From Symsagittifera roscoffensis (lineage: Eukaryota > Xenacoelomorpha > Acoela > Convolutidae), in assembly GCF_963678635.1 (NCBI RefSeq), contig NC_087063.1, positions 57,978,759 to 58,042,758 of the forward strand: a stretch of 64,000 nucleotides of DNA, in the 5' to 3' direction. A model generated the notes under the pieces. That model ran no database searches and was not told the DNA's origin. It saw nothing but the letters and a program-made list of their open reading frames with translations. Of the stretch, positions 28,438 to 38,319 are shown piece after piece (positions within the stretch are counted from its first letter, which is position 1; every line of letters begins with the position of its first letter). The translations under genes were made by a program, and so were the position numbers.

Positions 28438-28731
28438 TTGAGAAGTCAGCTGAAGCGAACCTGGCAGAACTTGTTGCGGGATCACTTTGAGGAGGCGATG
28501 AGAACACCTTCGTCCACATTGCCATTGATGGCAAATCCCTTCGTTAGAACAGCGGGGCAGCTGACGTTCGCGTGGAGCCTAGTGGGAATAGAATTGGAGG
28601 TATTGACCTCACACGATAAAATGAAGTTAGGCAACAAGAGTCTAGAAGTTTACCAGATGCTGGTACAGCATATCGCCAGAGATAATTCCGGTCTGAGTCT
28701 GGCGAGAAGAAAATATGCCACTTTTTCTTGA
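28438..28731 (+). CDS. ORF2 block NPFVRTAGQLTFAWSLVG
   Basis: 97 aa. LKRTWQNLLRDHFEEAMRTPS, ANPFVRTAGQLTFAWSLVGIELEVLTSHDKMKLGNKSLEVYQMLVQHIARDNSGLSLARRK. Element A continues the same at 440-60. The hydrophobic AGQLTFAWSLVGIELEVL segment may be a buried strand or helix. A frameshift follows. Confidence 0.55.
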   Translation: MRSQLKRTWQNLLRDHFEEAMRTPSSTLPLMANPFVRTAGQLTFAWSLVGIELEVLTSHDKMKLGNKSLEVYQMLVQHIARDNSGLSLARRKYATFS

Positions 28732-28803
28732 GGTGGTTAATGTCCGTAATGACCAATAGTACTGTCCAAGCGTGTCATCAGAAGGCCATGGGGAGCAAAA
28801 ACT

Positions 28804-29019
28804 ATGGAGAGGAGAGTCTCCATCATCATACTGAACGTGTACCAGAGTACGGGGATCGAAAAGGAAGATGACTCGAGGCAATCTCTAGAGAATCATGGGA
28901 AACTTGATGAAAAACGGAGATTCTACAACAAGAAATTCGAAGAGGGGCATGATGTGCATTGGTTGAGGATTACTCGTGACCCAACAAACGGGGAGAATAC
29001 CAATATGTATCTGGAGTAA
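28804..29019 (+). CDS. ORF2 block ILNVYQSTGIEKEDDS
   Basis: 71 aa. RRVSIIILNVYQSTGIEKEDDS matches element A at its very end (about bases 60-1). KRRFYNKKFEEGHDVHWLRI and DPTNGENTNMYLE follow. The TAA at 29017 is in frame with the continuation WGIAYNPFLDS, homologous to MAYNPFINED in the diverged family (59760), so it is a premature stop. Confidence 0.52.
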   Translation: MERRVSIIILNVYQSTGIEKEDDSRQSLENHGKLDEKRRFYNKKFEEGHDVHWLRITRDPTNGENTNMYLE

Positions 29020-29081
29020 TGGGGATAGCATACAACCCTTTCTTGGATTCATAGGCCGGGAGTGCTCACAGGAATCACGAA

Positions 29082-29609
29082 GTGACGGAGCTGTTGAAAT
29101 TTTGGACAGAGAAGATAATCGAAATTGATTCAATGGAAAGGGAGAAAGCGAACCTAGGCCTGCTACTTGAGACGACGCCCAAGGTAAAAAGCGTGCCGCG
29201 CTCGAACAAGAGAGTGGAATTGAAAATGGAGAATAGAAATTGCATGATGACTATGAATTTGGGAACGGTTTGGAAGTTGCTGAGACCCTCCTGGTACCCT
29301 TATCCCCACGCAAGCTTGATTGAAGAAGTCACGGAATGAGTGAGGCCAACACCGACGAAAGATGAAGACTTGGGAACTTTGGCTGTGATACACAAACTGA
29401 TCCTACCACAGAGTAAAGAGTCGGGTGAGGCAATGAGTAAGCTAGGATCAGTAAAGATGTTGGAACCCGGTAGTTGTCTTGACTTGACTTTCGGAGGCGG
29501 AGAGCACACTTGTGATGGACGATCATGTGTCAGAATACAGTCTTTCCAGAGAGAAGACCTAGTCGCTTGGTTTGGTGACATAACAGAAAGAGAGAAGAGC
29601 GAAGTGTAG
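29082..29609 (+). pseudogene. ORF2 distal region I
   Basis: Frame 29082-29339 (MTELLKFWTEKIIEIDSMEREKANLGLLLETTPKV, SWYPYPHASLIEEVTE), a TGA at 29337, then 29340-29609 in the same frame (LGTLAVIHKLILPQSKES, MLEPGSCLDLTFGGGEHTCDG, LVAWFGDITEREKSEV). The diverged family matches at 59848-59258: RQVKLGLVLEE, LWCPSPNIDLILRAI, LSDLNIIYNLMTKAF, SGSCMAKVCGLEVHIV. Stops break the reading here. Unassigned. Confidence 0.6.
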
Positions 29610-29612
29610 ATA

Positions 29613-29843
29613 GTGGCTGAGTGCTATACAAACACTACGGTGGATATAGCAACGACGCTGGGGTTCTTGTCAAGGATGTGCAGTTTGCAATCACTGGAGA
29701 TGCTGGAGTCTGAGCACCATTTGTCGACAGCGTTGAGCGTGGAGTCGTGGCCGGGGGCGTTGCAAACAACCCAGAAACACATCAGAGGGTGGAAGATTGG
29801 TCTTGAGGCGAAAATGGGATTTCTCGTGAGGTATCGATGGTAG
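29613..29843 (+). CDS. ORF2 distal region II
   Basis: 76 aa. ECYTNTTVDIATTLGFLSRMCSLQSLEMLESEHHLSTALSVESWPGALQTTQKHIRGWKIG. The diverged family reads VNLVTALVFYSNFGSLDLLLNLEKNHEMITAICFRV at 59140-59010. After a frameshift near 29840 the + copy continues ILVDKAFSVPKCVRLARM, matching IVDQTFSVPKCVGLPRP (58810). This block is conserved over a large divergence. Confidence 0.6.
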   Translation: MAECYTNTTVDIATTLGFLSRMCSLQSLEMLESEHHLSTALSVESWPGALQTTQKHIRGWKIGLEAKMGFLVRYRW

Positions 29844-30468
29844 AGGTAATCAGCCAAAGGATACTAGTGGACAAGGCCTTCTCGGTACCCAAGTGCGTAC
29901 GACTGGCTCGAATGTCGCATCATTCACATAGGCTGTTGAAGAAGATGCTGTGAACTGTGCCAAGGGAACAGAGAGATGCCTTGAGTGAAATCTAGGGTGA
30001 AGAAATCTGGAGTTTGGAAGGCGAAAACACAAGTGACTTCGAGAGACAGAATACCATCGAGAAGCCGATGATTAGTGTCCTAGCGCAGGAGGAAAATGAT
30101 AGAGCACATGAGAAGATAATGGAATTCGAACCTCTGCTGGAAGCTTCGGGAGAACGCAATCTCCGGAGCATCGATATTACACATGGGGAATGCCCATGCC
30201 ATTGCTTGGCACAGACAGTGTGGTACACGGAACACTCAAACCTCTGTTTAGTGTTGGACGTGGAAGAAATTCGGTCGATCGGATTACCCGATCATCGGTA
30301 GAAGGTGACCATCTTGGTAGTGAGCACGATGTTGGCGTTGCGATGGATCGATGGAACGTGACGAAATATCGGGAATCGAAGACACCAACGCCGGAATCGA
30401 TATACACTATTGATTATAGCAGGAGACTTGAGTCATTTGAGACGGCGTGAAAGGTATTTGCCATACCT

Positions 30469-30925
30469 ATGGAGGTCAGGCACGTGTGGAGCCGCTTAAA
30501 GTTCTTCCCGTGGTTTCGAGCGACATTGACATCTTGGTTGTATATGGTGACGAAAGACCACATGAAAAAACATCGTAAAGAATATCGACAGTTCCTGGCA
30601 GAGATGGGACCGAAAGCCTTTAAGAGACTTTTGCTGACCCATCGAAATGCGACAACGACGTGTTGGAAAAGTGTTGGTAGGGTGTCTAGAGACAATATTA
30701 AAGCGAGAGAATCGATACTGGAGGAGGATTTGGCGAAGAACGTGAACAGGGAATCGAAACTGAAGGGCTTACCAAATCAGGCAAAGAGATTGCAAGAGCA
30801 GAGGGAGTGAATGCGATCATTCGAACAACTAAAAGCGTGGGAAGAGATCGTAATCAGCTCCGATGATGAGGAAGCGCTGCTAAGGCAGATCACGGTGTCA
30901 AACTCATCAGGGCCCAAAGGCTAGG
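30469..30925 (+). CDS. ORF2 C-terminal region
   Basis: 113 aa to 30810, then an in-frame TGA and 37 more codons to a TAG at 30922. MEVRHVWSRLKFFPWFRATLTSWLYMVTKDHMKKHRKEYRQFLAEMG, KAFKRLLLTHRNATTTCWKSVGRV, LEEDLAKNVNRESKLKG, with an acidic end (SSDDEEALLRQ). The diverged family has EAFKRAFVTYWNAVTNALKRTV and MLKEDLERNVTL at 58150-58010. I take the region's end as the ORF2 C-terminus because only noncoding sequence and the LTR follow. Bases 29844-30468 between this and region II hold shifted fragments of the same gene. Confidence 0.6.
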
Positions 30926-31349
30926 AAAACAAAATGAGCAGGGGCTTGTTGAGGGTTTCTTGAGTCTCGAGAGGGAAGGAAAGGGACTGGAGTGTGAACT
31001 CAGATGAAATCTGAGGTCACGAAAATGAATTTTTAACGAAACGAAACATTGTTATTATTATGCTATAATTATTATTTAAATCAAAATGCTGCATCACAAT
31101 TTTTCGATTGGATAAAACAAAAGATGTTTCAATCAGTAGCTTCAAAAGCGGAGATTTGAGGTGCAGGTGTATGCAAATTTTGATTGCTGTTCAGCGATAG
31201 TGTGACAATTTTACATGTGATTTTTGGGGTGTAGATAAAGTTAATTCTGCTGCAAACCTCTGTAAATGACCACTGGCACTGTATCTTGAGCAACACTCAA
31301 CATTCTGGAGATTCACTGGCAGACGGCAATACGCGATGAGGAAATCGAT
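30926..31349 (+). other. 3' UTR of + element
   Basis: No conserved frame. AT-rich from 31030, with an AACGAAACGAAACATTGTTATTATTATGC-type stretch. It ends in the purine-rich sequence just before the 3' LTR. Confidence 0.5.
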
Positions 31350-31352
31350 CTT

Positions 31353-31366
31353 GAGTCCGGGGAGTA
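31353..31366 (+). promoter_or_regulatory. Candidate polypurine tract
   Basis: GAGTCCGGGGAGTA directly precedes the 3' LTR. It is only partly purine (a TCC interrupts), so it is a weak tract. The position is what supports it. Confidence 0.35.
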
Positions 31367-31875
31367 TGTGCCAGTCGGTCATATTTAAAACTCCTCGAGT
31401 CAAACTTAATTCCCCAGTTATTCTAGAGGTACTTGTTAATTTAGTTACTCAAAATCTAGAGTATGCCGGTATGTGAGTACCCAATTTAAATTTTTTGAGT
31501 GTGTTTTATATTGTTATGTTGAGGTAAGGAGAGTTTTAGGTTGATCCATCTGAAATGGATCAAAGTTCCACCGTCTAATAAAAAGTAACTGTGCGGACTG
31601 TTCCGACCCTGTTTTTAACGGCGTTTGCGTATTTTGGATATTTTGAGACCTAAGCATGGGGACGTTCTTTTTTTCTAGGTTGTGGGAGGGGGGATTTTTG
31701 TAGTGGCCTTTAAGCTGTAACGAGGGTTTTAGTCCCATGTCGCAAGTGAACCGAATTGGCTCCGACCGTTCGAGGTAGAAAAACACAAGAGATAGTGTCC
31801 CTGACTCTTGAGCCATTGGTTATAGGGCCTATTTTTCTTTAACCTCATATGTGACTTAAGTAGGCGACTGTTACA
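31367..31875 (+). repeat. 3' LTR of + element (internally deleted)
   Basis: 509 bp, starting TGTGCCAGTCGG and ending GACTGTTACA, the same termini as the 5' LTR. After the first 20 bases it jumps over about 340 bp of the 5' copy and resumes near ACTTCTCAAGTTA-like sequence. Both termini are intact, so the loss is internal. Confidence 0.82.
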
Positions 31876-31881
31876 TTTCTC

Positions 31882-32734
31882 TCACTGACTCTTGTCTCCA
31901 AAAAGCATAGGTATTTGCCGGTTTCCTGTGAAACTGAAGGAGGAAGTGCGGTCATACCCCAATCCTGGTCTCCGTCTGAACAGAAACTCCACATTCCGGT
32001 AATCTCTCTTAAAATCGGCTTCCAATCTGGTGTTGGAACTCATATCCGCCTTTATGCAGATTGTAAGATGAAGTCGCTGCCCGTGATCAGGATGTTTTCC
32101 GAACACTCATTTGGTATCTCGAAATTGGTCATGAAATTTCTTCCAATGGTAGGCTCGGCTTATTTCTGGTCCTGCTCCAGTCCGTTGGTCTCTCTTTTTT
32201 CCCTGGGTTTCTTTATCATCAAAGTTTTGTTGTGGGTAAGTCCTACCCCCACTCACTGGACAAAAATATTTATCGACGTCCCCGAAGATGGCGCTGGGCT
32301 CAGGTTATAAGGTGGTTTTTCCAATGTTCAGTCTGTCCAACCATACAACGAGTTTCCTCCTTGCAGATGCTTCCCCGCTGAAATGTCGACTTGTTGGATG
32401 CTTTGCGTTTTTTTGTCGTCAGCCTGCAGACCATGCATCCACTCTACTATCCTGAGGATTGTATTCTCTTCTTTTCTATCTCGTTCTGTTTTAGCTCTTT
32501 CTCATGTCAGGTGTGGTCTTCCTGCGGCGAGTGCTCAATGTCGTTGATGATCTGCCACTCCTCATCTGCTACCAGATCGGGCATGTTCGCCATTTCTTCA
32601 CCTAGCTCTCCTGGCTGTATTTTGCTACTCAAGAAGCCGTCTCCATACCTGTTATACCTCATTCCTGTCTTCTTGCGTCTACCCTTCCTTGATTCCGTCG
32701 TCATGGGCAGATCCGCTTCTGTCCATTTTGGCAC
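31882..32734 (-). pseudogene. pol C-terminal tail of element A
   Basis: Frames 32734-32507 and 32106-31882 carry a charged tail: GRRKKTGMRYNRYGDGFLSSK, MANMPDLVADEEWQIINDIEHSPQED and later fragments. It follows the integrase GPF/chromo-like region. Stops are frequent. It matches nothing in the + element because that copy has a deletion here. Confidence 0.45.
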
Positions 32735-32766
32735 CTCGTCCTACTCTGGTTTGTTCCAGTCCTCTT

Positions 32767-33319
32767 CTACGAAAGATCCATTGTCCAAACCCACCTCTTT
32801 GTTTTTTCATTGTCGTTCATACTCATGCTCTCGTTGCCATCATTTTTTTCTGGTGCCTCGCATCGTTTTTTTTTCTCATTTACCTCGCACACTGGCTCCG
32901 CAAGCAGATACTCGAGTCCTTCCATGTTCTGCGGTACGCACCAGTCTTCAGGTGTTGGGACGTGAGGTTTCAGATTTTCATTGTGTGTGGCGCGTTCTGT
33001 GCTCAAGCGATAGAAATGACCCTGCTGGTGCACTTCAGTTATTATGAACAGGCCTCACTTTCTATTTTTCTTTAGTAGCTTTTTCGTCCTTTTTGGAGGT
33101 GCGACTTTCCGAAACACCCAGACATTTTGTACCACAGAATATGGCTTTGACTGAAGTATTTTCTCATCATACTTCCTTCGTTGTCTCATCTGTGCTTGTG
33201 CCGTATTTCTTCTCCACAGCTCATTCAACTCTTGTTGTCTCCTAACTGCTTCCTTCACCTATGCTTGAGGCGATGTCTTTTGTCCTTCATATTTCGGGTA
33301 GAAGAACGTCAGGGGCATT

Positions 33320-33364
<45 letters not shown>

Positions 33365-34104
33365 GTTAACATCATGATAGGACTAATACCCGCTGTTGAA
33401 TGTTGCGTGCTGTTGTACGCTACAACCACTTGCGGTAGATATTTTCCCCAGTCTGTCATATACCTCGAGCAATAAACCCTGAGCATGTTTACTAGCGTTC
33501 TATTTTGCCTCTCTACGATTCCATTCGTGTGTCTGTGGATAGTAGGCCGTGGAATGTGCTTGTACAATGTGGGATTCTCTCATGAGTTCTTTTGTCAGGT
33601 CCCCAATGAAGGATTTCCCATTAAGATTGGAAGGTCATCGGACAACCATACCGTGATATCCAGTGCGTTATTAATTGGTCGCAAGTTTCCTCAGCCAGAG
33701 GCGAGGCTGTCTGAAACAGTAGCGCTTCTGCCAGTTTCGTAAAGTGATTATTGATTACCAGTATCTGGTTATACCCCGAGTCTATCATGCAGATCTTTTG
33801 GTTGTATTATCTGCCTAACCTCGTTGAATTCTGAGCTTTCCACGGACTTGAGGGAGAACTTCATTTTTCTGGGGTCTTTCACCTGCAAACACGACATACA
33901 TGCGTTCACCCATCTCTTACATGCCTTCCTCAACCCTGGCCAGTCTATTCTGTGTAAGACTCTTTGTTGCACCTTATATATCCCCTGATGTCGCATCTGG
34001 TCGTGCGATCTGAACAACACCTCTGTTTGATAAAGCAGTGGTAATATGATGATATAATGTTTGTGTAGTTTCATCTTCTCGTCTGTTCTCCTGCAAGCCA
34101 CCAC
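32767..34104 (-). pseudogene. Integrase of element A
   Basis: Frames 34104-33769 (HKHYIIILPLLYQTEVLFRSHDQMRHQG, RIDWPGLRKACKRWVNACMSCLQ: HHCC module), 33567-33259 (HRHTNGIVERQNRTLVN, core Glu, and YLPQVVVAYNSTQHST), 33258-33055 (RRQQELNELWRRNTAQAQMRQRRKYDEKI, VAPPKRTKKLLKK) and 33033-32767 (HQQGHFYRLSTERA, ENLKPHVPTPEDW). The D-D part around 33600-33750 is frameshifted. A Glu/Arg dipeptide microsatellite interrupts the protein after MMLTG. Confidence 0.75.
33321..33360 (-). repeat. (GA)n microsatellite inside integrase coding sequence (element A)
   Basis: About 20 CT dinucleotides on the + strand. On the coding strand they read as an Arg-Glu run between MMLTG and MPLTFFYP, staying in frame. 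Element B has the same expansion at the same site. Confidence 0.92.
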
Positions 34105-34161
34105 GCCATCAGATGTGTGCTAGAGTAAGTCATTTCGTTCTTTGTAGAACTGGCTCAAGAT

Positions 34162-35150
34162 CTAATAGCTATCTTCTTCCAGGTCTCCTTTCTCTTTCAC
34201 TCCCGTCCGGATCCATTTGGAGAGTTTGCTTGTCTTTTTGTCGTTTTTCTGTGCCCGTATCAGATCTGATAGCCTTTTCTTCGCTTTGACGTGCTCATTC
34301 AGATCCATCATTTGTCCGTTCAGTTCTCCTGGATTGTGAATGTCGTCCCTAAGCTTGACGCACACTATCCTTCTCAAGACCTCCTTTCGTCCTCCGGTTC
34401 CAGATTCGTCCTGATGTCTGAGTTACATGAGAGTTCCCGAAAGGTTCTCTTGGTACTGCTATCATCTCTATCTCCTCCCCTCCGTTCACGTCATGATGCT
34501 CCAAATTGTACGTTCCGGACGAGGGATCAGTCTGCAAGTCCCTGTCGTGATACATCCTTTTCTCTTCAGCTAATATCATGCGGAGACTATCTTGTTCATC
34601 ATCACTCTCCTCTGAACTTTCGTCCTGTTCTTCTGACTCCCCGAACAAACTTTCATCTTCACCATCACTCTCTGTTGTCGGCCACTCCCCGGACTCTTGA
34701 TCTAGTCCGAGACCTTCAACTTCTTCCTTAAACGTCACTTTCTCCCTTCGTAGCGTTTTTCTCCTGAGTATGTCTTCCGGGATATTCTCGACAATCGTCC
34801 GCACCACCTCATTGTTCTCAATTTCCCCGGCTTTCTTTGAGTCCCCATCACGTGTGACTCCTCCCTTTCCCTTATGGTGACTTCCGGTTTGTCAATGTCT
34901 CTGTTCGAGGCCACGGGTTTGTCATCAGCCAGTTTCTCAAGCAATCAGATTAAATCCTGCCCTAACGTCGCTTTTTTCCTGTTTCCACTTCGTCGTCCAG
35001 GTCGTAACTTTTCTCCTTCAGCGTCTCCCTGACTATCTTTGACTGAGCAGTTTTTCTATTGGCATCCCGGATTTTCTCATCAGTATTGTCTTTTCCTGAT
35101 GCTCAGTCGGTAATTTAGAGTGGTCTTATATCGGTTTGCGTGACCTCTCG
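34162..35150 (-). pseudogene. RNase H-integrase linker of element A
   Basis: Frames 34944-34735, 34807-34349 and 34377-34162 match the + element linker (20629-21660): LEKLADDKPVASN, IPEDILRRKTLRREKVTFKEEVEGLGLDQESGEWPTTES, EEQDESSEESDDEQDSLRMILAEEK, LQTDPSSGTYNLEHHDV and LSDLIRAQKNDKKTSKLSKWIRTG. Acidic and low-complexity in part. Several shifts. Confidence 0.65.
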
Positions 35151-35186
35151 AGCAGTCTTGTGAGCGGTAGGCTATCATACGTCTCC

Positions 35187-35760
35187 CTATACTGAGAAGC
35201 CATCTTTTATCTCCGGCCTATCAGCCTCCCTCTGTTCCTGCCTCTCTTGGAAATCCGTTTTGTTACTCAAGTTGTCGGCATTTCGGTGTTTGTCCCTCTT
35301 TCTATGTTCGATGATCATATTGTAACCATCCAACCGCACTATCCATCTACCATCTGATCCATTGAGTACATTTTCAGCTAATTGAGTGCCCTTTTGTCGA
35401 CCCGTATTCTGAAAGGCTCGCTGCCCAAATATGCCCTGTAGTTTTCCCAAAAGGTGAAATCCGCGAACATTTCCGGTTTGGGTGCCCCATACTTCATATC
35501 CGTAATCCTCAAAACTTTGCTCCCGTATGCTATTGGTCTCAAGACTGTCTTCCCGTTCCACTACTGTTTTTGATGGAGTATGTCAGAGATCGCTACCACC
35601 GACGCGTCAGTGTCCAATACGTGCATTTCCTTCACACAGTTCCCTTTTTTATTCTTTGAAACGACTATTCTGCCGCGTTATTCCACATGAATTTCTTGTC
35701 TTTATGCCTCATGAGTTGTTGCATCGGATATACTTTGTCCGCTAAGCCCTTGATGCACTC
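35187..35760 (-). pseudogene. RNase H of element A
   Basis: Frame 35561-35187 contains, after out-of-frame sequence, GRWIVRLDGYNMIIEHRKRDKHRNADNLSNKTDFQERQEQREADRPEIKDG. Upstream frames give VLDTDASVVAIS-type sequence near 35600. Matches 20200-20640 of the + element. Broken by shifts. Confidence 0.65.
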
Positions 35761-35779
35761 CCTGTAGTGATTGGCGAAT

Positions 35780-36560
35780 CTTATAAAGCTCATCAAGTGG
35801 TGCTCAGTTATTATGCGACTTCCATTTCAGTACTGCCGCTACCGCGTCCGGGTCTGGTCGGATGCCATGCTTGTCTACTATCTCCCCAGGTAATTTTTGT
35901 GTCCTTCAGAATCTCACACTTCGAGGGCTTACATTTCAATCCTGCCCTCATTATGTATGCGAATACCTAATCCAGTCGTTCGATGTGGCCTTTCAGGGTA
36001 AATAGTGCAATCACCAGGTCATATACCTAACACATCACCAAATTGCCATATTTCTTCGTCACAGTTGTCAGTGCTTGTGCCATCAGTCATTGGAATGTGG
36101 CTGTCGCGTTGCAAAAACCCAAGGGCATCCTTTTCCCTTGGAACAATCCCAGCTCGCAAGCATACCTCGTTTTGTCCTTGTCTTGTTTCCTAAGTTTCCT
36201 AAGGGTCGACCTGCCAAAAGGTCGACCCTAGATCAAGAGTTATAAGGAAACTTGCATCTGCCAACTTTGAAAGAATCTCGTCTATTCTAGGTAAGGATAA
36301 GAATTCTTCACCGTGACGGAGTTCAGGTATCGAAAGTCACAACAAAATCTAAGTTGTTCTCCTGTCTTTTTGGCCATCACTACTCCACACGCCCACAGTG
36401 ATTTGGATGGTTCAATCATATCATACTCTTGTAGGGTCTATACAACTTTTCTACGTGCATCCGATTTGTTTGGGGGTCATACGCCTCGTCCCTCCCTGAG
36501 CGGACCGCCGACTCCTCTAGCTGTTATTCATGCTCAACGAACTTGCAGCACCCGATTTCT
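35780..36560 (-). pseudogene. Reverse transcriptase of element A
   Basis: Minus-strand order: EYDMIEPSKSLWACGVVMAKKTGEQLRFCCDFRYLNSVTVKN, LITLDLGSTFWQVD, a duplicated CTTAGGAAA stretch causing stops, CNATATFQ, stop TGA (36087-36089), LMAQALTTVTKKYGNLVMC, stop TAG (36027-36029), then VYDLV. So YVDD has become stop-VYD: a Tyr stop plus loss of the first catalytic Asp. Then TEHHLMSF near 35800 in another frame. Confidence 0.78.
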
Positions 36561-36570
36561 GCTTTATGTC

Positions 36571-37398
36571 TCAAAAAACACCCTGATTCCTATCTAGGAC
36601 GTCCATGATGGCTTTGAGCTGTTCGTCTGTTACCTTTCTCCTTAAGTGTTCAATTTCTGGTAATACCGGCTTATTCACTTCCAATTCCTCTGGTGTGCGT
36701 TTTTCTGGAAAATTGGAACAGCTCGAAAGTCCATCGTCTGTCTCTGACTTAAGTGATGTCACAAGACCTGATGAATCTTTTATTTTCTTTAATCGTCTCA
36801 AGATACAAATCTTGTCCCCATGATTTTGACAATCAAGAACTTCACTCTCTTTTACATTTTCAGTCATTTCATATCGAGTTTTCACAGGTAAAGCGTATCT
36901 CAGTTTCCTTCCCCTCTGGATTGTGATGGGTATATCAAGAGTATTCAACAAGACACTGACGCAGAGACCGCTCTTGGTTATCGAGATTGATCTTCCTAAA
37001 ACAGCAGCACTTTGACTATACGGATTCGGTACTATACGTACTTGTTTGTTTTCACTTAGTTCATTATAGTTCTTCATTCTGAAATTTACTATCGCAGCCT
37101 CGTTCGCTTTTAACCTGACCCTCCTACTCAAGAAAACTGGAGCTTTATTCTCATTTGCCATTATCAAATTTATCGGTTTAATTACGTACTTCCTTTCCAG
37201 GTTCCCAATCCTGAGCATCGCATTGTTACGATCAGTCGTTACATCACAATTCCCGATGAAATCTCTGCCTAAAATGATTTGATCAGACTTATCTAGATTC
37301 TCCATCATCAGAAAACTCATCCACAGATTGCGCTCCACCAGATTCAGATATGTTATCGGTGTCCCGCCTAGAACCCGCAACGCCCTCTTGTTCGCCAC
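36571..37398 (-). CDS. Protease C-terminus and PR-RT connection of element A
   Basis: 275 aa and intact. RVLGGTPITYLNLVERNLWMSFLMMENLDKSDQIILGRDFIGN contains the conserved ILGRDF block of the retropepsin. Then ERKYVIKPINLIMANENKAPVFLSRRVRLKANEAAI, NELSENKQVRIVPNPYSQSAAVLGRSISITKSGLCVSVLLNTLDIPITIQRG and PVLPEIEHLRRKVTDEQLKAIMDVLDRNQGVF. It ends by a stop just before the RT. This shows the unduplicated arrangement of the connection. Confidence 0.75.
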   Translation of the reverse strand: MANKRALRVLGGTPITYLNLVERNLWMSFLMMENLDKSDQIILGRDFIGNCDVTTDRNNAMLRIGNLERKYVIKPINLIMANENKAPVFLSRRVRLKANEAAIVNFRMKNYNELSENKQVRIVPNPYSQSAAVLGRSISITKSGLCVSVLLNTLDIPITIQRGRKLRYALPVKTRYEMTENVKESEVLDCQNHGDKICILRRLKKIKDSSGLVTSLKSETDDGLSSCSNFPEKRTPEELEVNKPVLPEIEHLRRKVTDEQLKAIMDVLDRNQGVF

Positions 37399-38029
37399 TT
37401 ACAGCCGTATCCGTGAATCAATCAGGTCGTCTTTGTCGAATTTCATCTCTTTCCATGTTTCAATTGATATTACACTCAAGACAGCCCCTGTGTCCAACAG
37501 TCCTCGTAGTGGAGTCTTCCTTCCTCTTATGTTCAGTACATGTGCAGATATATCTGCTTCCGTTCCTAGATGCATGGCATCGTCTTCCAGCATGGCGCAG
37601 TGCCCAATCGATCTCACCTTGATTTCTTTCCAACCTATGTAGATTTGACCGGTTAGATCTTTGTCACATGTTATCAGAGTTTTTGTGTAGATGTTGATTT
37701 CATCTATAAGGACCAAAGGCTTCCGTGTACCTGCTGTCTATCCTAATCGATTTACCACCGCCTCTCATGATTAATGCCCTGAGTGCTCTAGAAGGGGTTT
37801 GTGGGCTTATGATTCGTAAGTAGTCAGCATACACAACGATGAACATAAGTGTTTGGGCACTAGGTTCACTCAGGTTCCTCGTAACTTCATTCCCACCCAC
37901 CGTGATTATTGACATGATTCTCACCCCAATCTTCGTGATACCAAAGGGTTTCCCGGTCACCATTTTCAAGGTGTTACAATTACCCTTGCTTGTCAAGTTG
38001 CCTCCGGTCTCTGGTTCTGGTCTCGTCAT
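37399..38029 (-). pseudogene. Aspartic protease of element A
   Basis: Frames 38029-37700 (GKPFGITKIGVRIMSIITVGGNEVTRNLSEPSAQ, ALIMRGGGKSIRIDSRYTEAFGPY) and 37716-37399 (EINIYTKTLITCDKDL, SIGHCAMLEDDAMHLGTEAD, LRGLLDTGAVLSVISIETWKEM: DTG catalytic motif). A small deletion near 37710 breaks the frame. Matches 17562-18230. Confidence 0.75.
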
Positions 38030-38319
38030 CGAGAGTGTCTCGTTCCTCTTTTGTCTTTATATTTATTGTTTTAGCCTTTACTCCATTTCTCTGGTCGCCA
38101 AGTCTTGCTCCACCTTATTGATGGCCTCTTCAGCTGCTTTCTCGTAATTTATTTCTAGTGCACTCCTTGTCTTGCCCCCCCCCCCACCGGCATCTCTCAC
38201 CTCGGTCACGGCCTTTGGAGTCTTCGTCTAATTCACCACTCGACGCCTCCTTGGTCGGCAGGTCATTCTCAGCTTGTCTTATTCGGTTGTTTTAAACCAG
38301 CAGCAAGTGCCAATTTGTG

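Larger units (their letters stand above)
22444..30925 (+). mobile_element. ORF2 accessory module of the giant element (parent entry)
   Basis: A run of short frames that, joined across frameshifts by comparison with 1-6291 and 57819-63920, forms one coding region of about 2,800 codons. It follows integrase and precedes the 3' UTR and 3' LTR, so it lies inside the element. The first Met with homology is at 22444 (MADRFWKSMPAVLKRP). Order: coiled coil, SGNH hydrolase, unassigned conserved blocks, acidic linkers, distal helical region. Whether it was one polyprotein or several cannot be decided from broken copies. Confidence 0.72.
9755..31875 (+). mobile_element. Giant Ty3/gypsy-type LTR retrotransposon, 22.1 kb, with post-pol ORF2
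   Basis: Both ends carry the same LTR: it begins TGTGCCAGTCGGTCATATTT (9755, 31367) and ends GGCGACTGTTACA (10603, 31875). Between them lie leader, gag, protease, RT, RNase H and integrase (15117-22410), then a second long coding region, 22444-30925. The pol order PR-RT-RH-IN is that of Ty3/gypsy elements. Usual members are 5-10 kb, so this one is exceptionally long because of a roughly 4.5-kb leader and 8.5-kb ORF2. Frameshifts and stops throughout mean this copy is not autonomous. No perfect 4-5 bp target duplication is visible (CGTTT on the left, TTTCT on the right). Confidence 0.85.

Noticed and set aside
22444-30925. ORF2 as an env gene
   Set aside because: No signal peptide, cleavage motif or clear terminal membrane anchor is visible, and the SGNH domain and coiled coil point elsewhere. 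The position alone is not enough.
38176-38187. Homopolymer C run as a regulatory element
   Set aside because: Short C runs here and at 55295 vary in length and look like slippage within degraded element sequence.
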